Source of the DNA: Mycobacterium xenopi | Lineage (GTDB): Bacteria; Actinomycetota; Actinomycetes; Mycobacteriales; Mycobacteriaceae | DNA length: 64,000 nucleotides | Direction of reading: 5' to 3' | NCBI RefSeq assembly: GCF_009936235.1 | Contig: NZ_AP022314.1 | Location: 62,001-126,000, forward strand | Shown: positions 24,072 through 32,347 of the stretch, in pieces | How the letters are laid out: the number at the start of each line of letters is the position of its first letter | Position numbering within the stretch: position 1 is the first letter of the stretch | The notes under the pieces: model-generated | Told to the model about the DNA's origin: nothing | The model's input: only the letters and a program-made list of their open reading frames with translations | The model's database searches: none | Program-made: the position numbers and the translations under genes

Positions 24072-25325
24072 GTGATCGACCTGAGGCTCCTGCGCGACGA
24101 CCCCGAGACGGTGCGCCGTTCCCAGATCAGCCGCGGCGAGGACCCGGGACTGGTCGACGTGCTGCTTGCCGCCGACGCCGCCCGCCGGACCGCGATCTCG
24201 CGGGCAGATTCGCTACGCGCCGAACAGAAGGCCGCCAGCAAGAAGGTGGGCGCCGCATCGGCCGCGGAACGCCCGGCCCTGCTGCAGCAGGCCAAAGAAC
24301 TGGCCGAGCAGGTCAAGGCCGCGGAGGCGGTGCAGGCCGACGCCGAGGCAGCGTTCACCGCCGCACACATGGCCATCTCGAACGTCATCCTCGACGGGGT
24401 GCCCGCCGGCGGAGAGGAGGACTACACGGTCCTCGACGTGGTCGGCGAGCCTGCTGGCATCGAAAACCCCAGGGATCATTTGGAACTCGGCGAATCGCTG
24501 GGCCTGATCGACATGGCGCGCGGCGCCAAGGTGTCGGGGTCGCGGTTCTATTTCCTAACCGGCCGCGGCGCGCTGTTGCAGCTGGGGTTGCTGCAGCTGG
24601 CGCTGCGGTTAGCCGTCGACAACGGTTTCATCCCGCTCATCCCGCCGGTGCTGGTGCGCCCGCAGGTGATGTCGGGCACCGGGTTTCTGGGCGCGCACGC
24701 CGAAGAGGTGTATCGCATCGAAGCCGACGACCTGTATCTGGTGGGCACCTCCGAGGTGCCGCTGGCCGGCTACCACGGCGACGAGATCCTGGACCTGTCG
24801 GGCGGGCCACTGCGCTACGTGGGCTGGTCGTCGTGTTTTCGACGCGAAGCCGGCAGTCACGGCAAGGACACCCGCGGCATCATCCGGGTGCATCAGTTCG
24901 ACAAGGTGGAAGGGTTCGTCTACTGCGTGCCCGACGACGCCGAGGCCGAACACGAGCGGCTGCTGGGCTGGCAGCGCGAGATGCTGGCCCGCATCGAGGT
25001 GCCCTATCGCGTGATCGACGTGGCCGCAGGCGAACTCGGGTCGTCGGCGGCGCGCAAGTTCGACTGCGAGGCGTGGCTGCCGTCCCAGCATGCCTACCGC
25101 GAGCTGACGTCGACCTCGAACTGCACCACCTTTCAGGCGCGCCGGCTTGCGACGCGTTACCGCGACGCCGACGGCAAGCCGCAGATCGCGGCGACCCTCA
25201 ACGGCACCCTGGCCACCACCCGCTGGCTGGTGGCCATCCTGGAAAACCACCAGCGACCCGACGGCAGCGTGCGGGTGCCCGATGCGCTGGTGCCGTTCGT
25301 GGGCACCGAGGTGCTGGAGCCTTAA
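24072..25325 (+). CDS. serS: Seryl-tRNA synthetase
   Basis: This 417-residue class II enzyme charges tRNA-Ser with serine. The N-terminal ~105 residues form the long antiparallel coiled-coil arm (AEQKAASKKVGAAS, LAEQVKAAEAVQADAEAAF) that grips the tRNA variable arm. Motif 2 is seen in YVGWSSCFRREAGSHGKDT (~residue 255) and motif 3 in NGTLATTRWLVAILEN (~378). TSEVPLAGYH (~220) and EVRELTSTSNC-like ELTSTSNCTTFQARR (~335) form the serine pocket. The GTG start at 24072 gives nearly the M. tuberculosis length (419). It converges on the DUF2834 gene, sharing stop-codon bases. Confidence 0.97.
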   Translation: MIDLRLLRDDPETVRRSQISRGEDPGLVDVLLAADAARRTAISRADSLRAEQKAASKKVGAASAAERPALLQQAKELAEQVKAAEAVQADAEAAFTAAHMAISNVILDGVPAGGEEDYTVLDVVGEPAGIENPRDHLELGESLGLIDMARGAKVSGSRFYFLTGRGALLQLGLLQLALRLAVDNGFIPLIPPVLVRPQVMSGTGFLGAHAEEVYRIEADDLYLVGTSEVPLAGYHGDEILDLSGGPLRYVGWSSCFRREAGSHGKDTRGIIRVHQFDKVEGFVYCVPDDAEAEHERLLGWQREMLARIEVPYRVIDVAAGELGSSAARKFDCEAWLPSQHAYRELTSTSNCTTFQARRLATRYRDADGKPQIAATLNGTLATTRWLVAILENHQRPDGSVRVPDALVPFVGTEVLEP

Positions 25326-25804
25326 GCCTGCACGGCTTGACGCGATTGCTCGTGGCGGCGCTGGCGCTCGACGGCGGCGAAGTACAACGCGAACGCAAAC
25401 GCGAAACTGGTGAACAGGCTCGACACGAAGAACAGCCACGGCCGCCGCAGCCCCCGCCGGTAGCCGTCGACTATCGTAAACAGGGGCAGCAGAACGACAT
25501 TGGCGATCGTGTAGTCCTGGCTTGCCGAGCTGGCCGCAGGGTTGGTGAACATCAACCGGATGTAGTCCGACCAGCTGCCGGGGCCCCAGATCGGGTTTGC
25601 CGATCCGGCCGAATAGTCGTGCACGAAGCGGATATTGAAGTACCAGCCCAGCGCCACCGACACGACGCCGACGACGTAGTAGGCGCATTCCAGCGGCGAC
25701 AACAGTGGCCCGGATGACGGCCTGGCGAACACGTGCTGATTCGAGGCGACGATCCAGGAGATCACCGTCAAACCGAGCAGTGCGTGGACAACGAGGGAGA
25801 CCAT
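25322..25804 (-). CDS. DUF2834 membrane protein (Rv3831 position)
   Basis: Reading from ATG 25804 gives 160 residues with four hydrophobic helices: LLGLTVISWIVASN (~10-24), LECAYYVVGVVSVALGWYFNI (~38-58), TIANVVLLPLFTIVDGY (~98-114) and LFFVSSLFTSFAFAFALYFAA (~123-143). The last two with the intervening RRGLRRPW match the DUF2834 pattern. Function is unknown. It lies divergent to the TetR gene, with a perfect palindrome in the 69-base gap, so it is probably one of that repressor's targets. A longer frame to 26395 would run antisense through the TetR gene and is rejected. Confidence 0.8.
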   Translation of the reverse strand: MVSLVVHALLGLTVISWIVASNQHVFARPSSGPLLSPLECAYYVVGVVSVALGWYFNIRFVHDYSAGSANPIWGPGSWSDYIRLMFTNPAASSASQDYTIANVVLLPLFTIVDGYRRGLRRPWLFFVSSLFTSFAFAFALYFAAVERQRRHEQSRQAVQA

Positions 25805-25833
25805 GACGCAACGCCACCACTCTCGGCTACTTT

Positions 25834-25847
25834 TGTCAATATTGACA
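25834..25847. promoter_or_regulatory. TetR operator, copy 1
   Basis: TGTCAATATTGACA is a perfect 14-base palindrome in the gap between the divergent DUF2834 and TetR genes. The same sequence with one central change recurs at 26482-26501. Repeating the palindrome on both sides of a TetR gene is strong evidence for autoregulation. Confidence 0.8.
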
Positions 25848-25873
25848 GAACTTAGGAAGGGTACCGTACTGGC

Positions 25874-26479
25874 ATGGTCCGGCCCGCGCAGACCGCGCGC
25901 AGCGAACGCACTCGTGAGGCGTTGCGACAGGCCGCGATGGTGCGGTTTTTGGCCCAGGGTTTCGAGGAGACATCGGCCGAGCAGATCGCGGCGGACGCCG
26001 GGGTGTCGCTGCGGACGTTTTATCGGCACTTCTCCTCCAAACACGATCTCCTGTTTGCCGACTACGACGCCGGACTGCATTGGTTTCGGGCAGCATTGGC
26101 CGCCCGTCCGGTCGACGAGCCGATCATCGAATCCGTGCAGTCGGCCATCTTCGCGTTCCCGTACGACGTTGAGGCCGTGACGAAAATCGCTGCGTTGCGA
26201 AACGCCGAACTGGACTCGAGCCGGATCGTTCGGCACATCCGGCAGGTGGAAGCGGACTTCGCCGACGCCGTGGCCGAGCACCTGAGCCGGCGTGCGCGCA
26301 CCAGCACCGTCGACGAACGCCTGCGGGCCACGGTGACCGCGCGCTGCATAGCCGCCGCGGTGTTCGGCGCGATGGAGGTCTGGATGCTGGGCCAAAATCG
26401 TTCGCTGGCCGAACTGGCCCGGCTATGTCATGCCGCGCTGGCTTCGCTGGAAGACGGTCTGCTGCCGCCCGACCGCTAG
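25874..26479 (+). CDS. TetR-family regulator (Rv3830c type)
   Basis: This 201-residue protein has an N-terminal TetR helix-turn-helix (REALRQAAMVRFLAQGFEET then IAADAGVSLRTFYRHFSSKH, residues ~14-55) and a helical ligand-binding domain with a tryptophan-containing FGAMEVWMLGQ near residue 170. It matches M. tuberculosis Rv3830c in position and general length. Palindromic operators sit on both sides of the gene, one shared with the divergent DUF2834 gene and one in front of the downstream oxidoreductase. It should repress itself and both neighbours. The inducing ligand is unknown; a lipid or isoprenoid is possible given the downstream enzyme. Confidence 0.92.
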   Translation: MVRPAQTARSERTREALRQAAMVRFLAQGFEETSAEQIAADAGVSLRTFYRHFSSKHDLLFADYDAGLHWFRAALAARPVDEPIIESVQSAIFAFPYDVEAVTKIAALRNAELDSSRIVRHIRQVEADFADAVAEHLSRRARTSTVDERLRATVTARCIAAAVFGAMEVWMLGQNRSLAELARLCHAALASLEDGLLPPDR

Positions 26480-26481
26480 GG

Positions 26482-26501
26482 TTTTGTCACTATTGACAAA
26501 A
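26482..26501. promoter_or_regulatory. TetR operator, copy 2
   Basis: TTTTGTCACTATTGACAAAA is a near-perfect 20-base palindrome with two unpaired central bases. It starts 2 bases after the TetR stop and lies 52 bases before the oxidoreductase start at 26553. It is the same motif as copy 1. Confidence 0.8.
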
Positions 26502-26552
26502 CTGTCGATCTGCGCGAGCCTGCGGTGCAGGGGCTGACCAAGGGCGGAAGTG

Positions 26553-28118
26553 ATGGCCGACTACGACGCGATCGTCATCGGTGCGGGGCACAACGGGCTG
26601 GCCGCGGCGGTAATTCTGCAACGCGCGGGCCTCCGCACGGTGTGTTTGGAGGCCAAGCGCTATGCGGGCGGCATGGCATCGACGGTCGAGTTGTTCGACG
26701 GCTACCGGTTCGAGATTGCCGGCTCGGTGCAGTTCCCGACCGCGGCAACGGTAAGCCGTGAATTGGGGCTGGACACCTTGCCGACCGTCGACGCCGAGGT
26801 GATGTCGGTAGCGCTGCGCGGGGTCGGCGACGATCCGGTCGTCCAGTACACCGACCCAATCAAGCTGCTCGCCCACCTGGGCGACGTGCACGGCGCCGAC
26901 GCCGTCAACGGCATGGCGGGGCTGCTGGCGTGGAGTCAGGCGCCGACGCGGGCACTGGGCCGGTTCGAGGCCGGCACGCCGCCGAAGACTTACGACGAGA
27001 TGTTCGCCTGCGCCAGTGGCGAATTCGAACGTTCAGCTATCGACGACATGCTGTTCGGCTCGGTCACCGACGTGCTCGACCGGTATTTGCCGGACCGGGA
27101 AAAGCACGGTGCGCTGCGCGGCTCGTTCACTGTGCTGGCGGTCAACACCCTCTACCGGGGGCCGGCCACGCCGGGCAGCGCGGCGGCGCTGGCGTTCGGG
27201 CTCGGTGTGCCCGACGGCGACAGCGTGCTGATGAAAAAGCTGCGCGGCGGCATCGGAGCGCTCACGTCGCACCTGCGGGAGCAGTTCGAAACCCACGGCG
27301 GCGAATTGCGCCTGCGCACCAAGGCAACCCAGATCGTCGCCGACGACGGCCGGGTTCGCGGTGTTCGAATTGAGGCGGGGGACACCGTGAGCGCGCCGGT
27401 CGTCGTCTCCGCTATCGCCCCGGATCTGACCGTCAACGGGCTGATCGATCCGGCCGCATTGCCCGCTGACATCCGTGAACGTTACGCGCGTATCGACCAC
27501 CGGGGCAGCTATCTTCAGATGCACTTCGCGCTAGACGAGCCGCCACAATTTGCGGCACCCTATGAGATGCTCAACGATCCCGAAATGCAGGCATCCATCG
27601 GTATTTTCAGCACGCCGGAAGAAGTGCAGCAGCAGTGGGAGGAATGCCGCCGGGGCGTCGTGCCGGCCGACCCCACGGTCGTGCTGCAGATTCCGTCGCT
27701 GCACGATCCGCAGCTCGCGCCGCCCGGCAAACAGGCCGCGTCGGCGTTCGCGCTGTGGTTCCCGATTGAAGGCGGTCCACGGTCCTACGGGCAGATGAAG
27801 GCCGAGATGGGGCAGCGGGTGATCGACAAGATCACCCGGCTGGCCCCAAATTTCGGAGGCAGCATCACCCGACACACCACGTTCACCCCACGCCACATGG
27901 GCACGATGTTCGGCGCGCCGGGTGGCGACTACTGCCACGGCCTGTTGAACCCCAACCAGATCGGCCCGAATCGACCCGGCCCCAAAGGCTTTCTGGGACA
28001 ACCGATACCTCTCGAGGGACTCTACTTGGCCAGCGCGGGCTGCCACGGCGGACCGGGGATAACGTTCATTCCCGGCTACAATGCCGCACACCAGGCGTTG
28101 GCCGACATGGGCCGCTAG
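26553..28118 (+). CDS. Phytoene-desaturase-like FAD oxidoreductase (Rv3829c type)
   Basis: This 521-residue flavoprotein has the FAD motif AIVIGAGHNGLAAAVILQ at residues ~6-23 and the following GGMASTVELFDGYRFEIAGS. The C-terminal FAD contact is LYLASAGCHGGPGITFIPG (~490-508). The middle region HRGSYLQMHFALDEPP matches the CrtI/retinol-saturase-like family. M. tuberculosis Rv3829c is the counterpart. Substrate is unknown; there are no carotenoid synthesis genes nearby. ATG 26553 is used; a GTG three bases earlier is possible. The TetR operator lies just upstream. Its stop is 6 bases from the stop of the convergent PH-like gene. Confidence 0.92.
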   Translation: MADYDAIVIGAGHNGLAAAVILQRAGLRTVCLEAKRYAGGMASTVELFDGYRFEIAGSVQFPTAATVSRELGLDTLPTVDAEVMSVALRGVGDDPVVQYTDPIKLLAHLGDVHGADAVNGMAGLLAWSQAPTRALGRFEAGTPPKTYDEMFACASGEFERSAIDDMLFGSVTDVLDRYLPDREKHGALRGSFTVLAVNTLYRGPATPGSAAALAFGLGVPDGDSVLMKKLRGGIGALTSHLREQFETHGGELRLRTKATQIVADDGRVRGVRIEAGDTVSAPVVVSAIAPDLTVNGLIDPAALPADIRERYARIDHRGSYLQMHFALDEPPQFAAPYEMLNDPEMQASIGIFSTPEEVQQQWEECRRGVVPADPTVVLQIPSLHDPQLAPPGKQAASAFALWFPIEGGPRSYGQMKAEMGQRVIDKITRLAPNFGGSITRHTTFTPRHMGTMFGAPGGDYCHGLLNPNQIGPNRPGPKGFLGQPIPLEGLYLASAGCHGGPGITFIPGYNAAHQALADMGR

Positions 28119-28124
28119 GCCGGG

Positions 28125-28469
28125 CTAGCGGACCTCGCTGAGCAATGTGTCAAGCAGCGCCGTGAACTCGCGCGGCTTGGCCGGCGTGAACGCCGGGCGG
28201 GGCCGGGTTCCGGGCACGTCGAGGGTGATCAACGTCGACTTGAGCGGACGGCTCACGTCCAGCGGCAGCCAGCGGCGCAGATCCGAGCTGCCCCAGATGC
28301 GAAACCGGTGCCAAAACAGGCCCAGCGGCTCGGCTTTATAGCCACGGATCGTCTTCAATGGGATGACTTTCGACGTCCCCGACGGAAAGTGATAGCGGCG
28401 CAAGGTGATCGCCTCACGATCCAGCTGGATTAGGCCGTCGTCGTAGCAATCGCTGGATGTCGTGCTCAC
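28125..28469 (-). CDS. Small PH-like conserved protein (Rv3819 type)
   Basis: The frame from GTG 28469 gives 114 residues, close to the 111 of M. tuberculosis Rv3819. It is beta-rich with QLDREAITLRRYHFPSG, KTIRGYKAEPLGLF and RIWGSSDLRRWLPLD, which suggests a bacterial pleckstrin-homology-like fold. There is no signal peptide or membrane helix. The start overlaps the stop of the MBL/Rieske gene by 4 bases (GTGA), so the two are coupled and probably act together. Function is unknown. Confidence 0.78.
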   Translation of the reverse strand: MSTTSSDCYDDGLIQLDREAITLRRYHFPSGTSKVIPLKTIRGYKAEPLGLFWHRFRIWGSSDLRRWLPLDVSRPLKSTLITLDVPGTRPRPAFTPAKPREFTALLDTLLSEVR

Positions 28470-30016
28470 AGCCGGCTGCACCGAAGCTCGTGACCCCGTG
28501 CGGTCAGGCAGTGCCCGGTGTCTAAGTTCCACTGCCAGCCGTGCAGGTTACAGGTCAAGGTGTTGCCCTCCACCACACCGAATCTCGACAGGTCAGCTTT
28601 CAGATGCGGACAGCGACGCTGGATCTCATAGCCGTCCAGGATGATCGATGCAGTGTCGTCATGCGCCTCGGCGAACCAGCCGTCGGCGTAGGCGATGCGC
28701 TCGTCGGTCAAGCACTTGAAGAAGGTGTACAAATACTCGTTGTAGCCGCCGACCCTCCGGGCGGTGAATCGGGTGGACAAGAAGATCGTGTTGACCCAGT
28801 CCGGCTCGTTGTCGCGCAGCACGGTGCGCACCAGCTCGGGTGCGATCTCGAAGCTGTAGCGAAACCTCTCCTCCGGAATCGGTTCGCGCACAGTCCGTTT
28901 CGGAAAGTCCAGGACAACGGTTTCGGGCCCGAGCACCAACTCGACAGGGTAGCCGATGCCGTCGCAGATCTCGTCGCTGGCCGACATGATCGGTTCGAAC
29001 AATGCCTGCAGAGGCTCCAGCAGGGGCTCACCGGTCGCGGGCGCCCAGGTCGCCTTCTCGGCGGCGATCACGGGTGCCATCCGGGCGGCATACGCGGACA
29101 GGTAAGCGGCCTTGCCGGTGGTGAAGACCGCCTCGGCCTGGTCGGCGGGCAGCGGGTGCTTCAGCGAATTCAAGTGTGCGCCAGTGAAGTCAGCGGTCGA
29201 ACCGGGAATCATCAGCAACCCACGGTCGTGGCCGTGGGCGCGCATTTGATCCAGAAACACCATCTGGTCGGGGAAGATGTTGGCGGGATCGCCGCGGTCG
29301 TCGTTGAGGTGGCGCAGTTCGGGGTCGAGGAAGCATGGTGGGCCCGCCGACGGAATGACCCAGCTGGCGTCGACCTGCGCGATGTATTGGCGGGCGCGGT
29401 CCATCTGGCGTTGCCGTTTTTGCGTGCCGAACACCGCCTTGGCCCGCGCGGGCATGTCGTAGACCATCGGATACCAGATCGCGCCGGAGTACTGCAGCAT
29501 GTGCACGTCGACGTGGCCGAACTGCGAATGCAGCGCGTCCAGCTCCACCGGCCGGGCGTCGTTCATGTTGAAGACGGTGGTTTCGCCGTCGGAGACCACC
29601 AGAGCCGAGTCGCCGATCGGGCCGTCGGCGGGGGCGCGCAGCGCGATGATCATGACCTCCAAAGCCCCTTGCGGGCCCTCGACGCGGTGCTTGACCGAAT
29701 CCGTCGTCTCGAAGAACCGGTGAAACCCCAGCTTTTCCAGCTCGGCGCGAAGGTCCGGCACCGGATAGTCGGGCAAGAGCACCACCGCGTCCTTGTCGAC
29801 GTGCGCCCGCAGCAGCTTGGCGTCGAAATGGTCTTTGTGCAGATGCGAAATGTAGAGGTAGTCGCATTGACCCAGCTGGTCCCAGTCCAGCGCGCTGTTG
29901 TCCGGGAACGGGAACCACGACGCGAAATAAGCGGGGTTGACCCAGGGATCGCACAAGATGCTGCCCGCACGCGTCTCGATCAGGAAGCCGGCATGACCGA
30001 CGCTGGTGACCCGCAC
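28466..30016 (-). CDS. Metallo-beta-lactamase fold / Rieske [2Fe-2S] protein (Rv3818 type)
   Basis: This 516-residue protein has the same length as M. tuberculosis Rv3818. The N-terminal ~270 residues are an UlaG-like metallo-beta-lactamase fold: SVGHAGFLIE, LYISHLHKDHFD (HxHxDH, ~residue 57) and a late HMLQYSGAIW. The C-terminal ~70 residues are a Rieske domain with CPHLKADLS (CxH, ~468) and CNLHGWQWNL (CxxH, ~490). The same combination occurs in CMP-N-acetylneuraminate hydroxylase-like enzymes, so an oxygenase reaction at a metal centre is plausible. The substrate is unknown. It is the last gene before the lipopeptide locus, and heads the two-gene unit with the PH-like gene. Confidence 0.9.
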   Translation of the reverse strand: MRVTSVGHAGFLIETRAGSILCDPWVNPAYFASWFPFPDNSALDWDQLGQCDYLYISHLHKDHFDAKLLRAHVDKDAVVLLPDYPVPDLRAELEKLGFHRFFETTDSVKHRVEGPQGALEVMIIALRAPADGPIGDSALVVSDGETTVFNMNDARPVELDALHSQFGHVDVHMLQYSGAIWYPMVYDMPARAKAVFGTQKRQRQMDRARQYIAQVDASWVIPSAGPPCFLDPELRHLNDDRGDPANIFPDQMVFLDQMRAHGHDRGLLMIPGSTADFTGAHLNSLKHPLPADQAEAVFTTGKAAYLSAYAARMAPVIAAEKATWAPATGEPLLEPLQALFEPIMSASDEICDGIGYPVELVLGPETVVLDFPKRTVREPIPEERFRYSFEIAPELVRTVLRDNEPDWVNTIFLSTRFTARRVGGYNEYLYTFFKCLTDERIAYADGWFAEAHDDTASIILDGYEIQRRCPHLKADLSRFGVVEGNTLTCNLHGWQWNLDTGHCLTARGHELRCSRL

Positions 30017-30097
30017 AAATGCCTTCCTGTTGGGGCTGCTGATTTGCCGCCATTGAGCTTAGCGACGCGGTATCACCCCGGCGCCGGGCCGCGGATG

Positions 30098-32256
30098 TTA
30101 CGGGTGCGCGAGTGCGTGGTCGGTCAGTGCCCCCATTGCCGGTGCCAGCAGCCGGGAGTATTCGAACGTTATGTGTGTCGCGTCATTGATGTCCGGGTAT
30201 ACCAGGGTGTTGCCGACGATGGCGGGGCAGCGCTTGGCGGTGCAGAAGAGGGCGGTGACGTCGGCGTAGTGTCCGCCAGCGGCTTTGGTGGCGGCGGCTT
30301 CGGCCGCTATCCCGGCATCGTTCACCGCCGCCGAGCGTGCCGGCGCGCAGGCGTTCGCATCCTCGAGGTGACCGGACAGGCAGATCGGCACCACGGTGTG
30401 CGGGTCTGGGATGGGGCCGAGCACCAGCACCTGCGCACCGGTGCCGCGCAACTGCCGCACCAAGACGGTGAGGCTGTCGATCCAGGCCCGGTCATAGGAG
30501 GTAACACCGTAGCCGGGCGAATACCCGCGCCACATGCTGACCACGACCAGCTTCGGATGCTCGGCGCGCAACCGGGGGAGCAACTGGGCCTGCCACTGCC
30601 CGCATTCGGTGTACTTCCTCCGAAGGTGGGGATTGATGATGGGCAGGTTCATCGGTGGGCAAGCGGCCTTGGCCAGGGTTTCCAGCCGCCAGTGCCGCTG
30701 GGCGGCGACCTGTTGGAACGCGGGAGCCCACATCGTGGCATCCGAGTCACCGACCAGGGCCACCGTCGTCGCCGAGGCGGTATCACCCGACGCGCACACA
30801 CGGGGTTGGCGGTCGATGACTTTGTTCAGACAGCCGGTTGAGAACATGGCTAAAGGTTCGGCGGCGGCGTCGGCGAGGGGCGGGTTGAGGTTTGACGGTA
30901 CTGCCGTCAGGTCGGCAGATGCTGCGAGGGCGGCTTGCACTTGGGCGAACGCGTGCTGCACGGCGGTGTGGTAGCGGTGGGGGCCCGCCGGGTCGGGTGC
31001 GGCGGTGATGGCCAGCGCCGTGGCGGCGCGCCGCGCCCGACCGGGGTGGGCACCGCCACCAGCAGCACCACGCCGACGCAGGTCGCGACCGCGGTGGCCA
31101 CCCCGCCGAGGACCAGGCTGCGCGCCGGCGAGCGCCGAATCGGCGCGGCGAACCGCAACGGGTTTTCCACCAGATACAAGGTCAGCACCGCCAGCGCACC
31201 GGACACGCCGCCGCGACCAGCCGGCCGCCAGCCCCAGCGGGTGACCCAGCAGCGGCGCTGCCAGCAGCAGCACCGGCCAGTGCCACAGATACCACGAATA
31301 CGACACCCGCCCGATCGCGCGCATCGGCGAACGGGCCAGGAGCCGACCCGCGCCGAACCGGCCATCGGCGCAGCCGGCGCCGATCACCAGGGCGGTGCCC
31401 AGCACCGGCAGCAGCGCGGCGCTACCCGGATAGGGCGTGGTCGGGCCCACCAGGGTGCAGGACAGCAGGATCAGCACCAGCCCCGCCCACCCGGTGATCG
31501 CGGCGCCCGGTGCCGGCAGCCGGCGCCACAGGCCGGCGGTCAGGGCCACCAGCCCGCCCACCGCCAGCTGCCAGGCCCGGGTGGGCAGCGAAAAACGCCA
31601 CCGCTGGCACCACATAGGTGGCGGCCAGCGACAGCGCGAACGACACCGCCGCGACCACCGCCAGCACCACCAGATACGGGATCTGCGACGAGCCGGGGCG
31701 CGCGCCGACGCACCCGCCGGATCAGCCAGGCCGTGCCGATCATCAACGCCGGCCACACCAGGTAGAACTGCTCCTCAACCCCCAACGACCAATAGTGCTG
31801 AAACGGCGACGGCGGCATCTCATGCAGGAAATAGTCACTGCCCTCTAACAAGAACCGGTAGTTGGCCACATACAACGCGCTGGCGATGCCGTCGCCGAAC
31901 ACGGTGCGGGCCTGCAGCGGGGGCAGCAGGATTGCTGACGCGATCGCGGTGATCACCCCGACCGTGGCCGAGGCCGGCAGCAGGCGGCGGGCCCGCGCCC
32001 CGTAGAAGCGGCGCAGCCGCACGGTCCCGGTGCTGTCAACCTCGCGCCACAGCAGCCCGGTGATCAAAAAACCGGAAATGACGAAAAAGACGTCGACGCC
32101 GACGAACCCGCCACCGACACCGGGCACCTCGGCATGAAACAGCACAACGGCCAGCACCGCGACCGCACGCAACCCCTCAATATCTAGGCGAAATCCCGGT
32201 CGTGCCGGACGCTGACCCCGCACCGCCTGAACAGGGCTGACGCTATCAGTCCGCAA
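30098..32256 (-). pseudogene. Acyltransferase-3/SGNH protein, copy A, frameshifted
   Basis: This is a second copy of the neighbouring intact acyltransferase. An N-terminal AT3 domain (RLDIEGLRAVAVLAVVLFHAE, shortened, and FFVISGFLITGLLW) is followed by an SGNH domain with VGDSDATMWAP and a late DATHITFEYS. Compared with copy B it lacks 7 bases in total: 2 near 31,697, 2 in an A-run near 31,590, single bases near 31,210 and 31,230, and 1 near 31,027. The frame therefore breaks repeatedly between the two domains. All losses lie in the part almost identical to copy B. The SGNH part differs (NKVIDRQPRV; INPHLRRKYTECGQW), so it may have had its own specificity. It is either a pseudogene or a mis-called copy. 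Confidence 0.75.
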
Positions 32257-32280
32257 GATCCCCCCTAGGCAAGAGGCACG
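30856..32280 (-). repeat. Long direct repeat, unit A
   Basis: About 1.42 kb is nearly identical to 33109-34540 apart from 7 missing bases. It covers the AT3 domain, the linker and about 25 bases before the likely TTG start. Beyond 32280 the sequences are unrelated. Further similarity continues in patches through the SGNH part (for example 30,661-30,800). Confidence 0.85.
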
Positions 32281-32347
32281 GTATTTGATCAACAAGCTCG
32301 CCACATTTAATGGCCATCGCAGGCGGTGATGCAGAATCCGACATGTG

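Noticed and set aside
24609..25820. A 403-residue minus-strand frame
   Set aside because: It is the complement of serS, whose motifs 2 and 3 are clear.
25322..26395. Long version (357 residues) of the DUF2834 protein
   Set aside because: The extra N-terminal part is antisense to the TetR gene and crosses its operator; the ATG at 25804 fits the family.
28541..30841. A 766-residue open frame on the plus strand
   Set aside because: It runs antisense through the MBL/Rieske gene and the end of acyltransferase copy A, has no recognisable domain, and is a by-product of high GC content.
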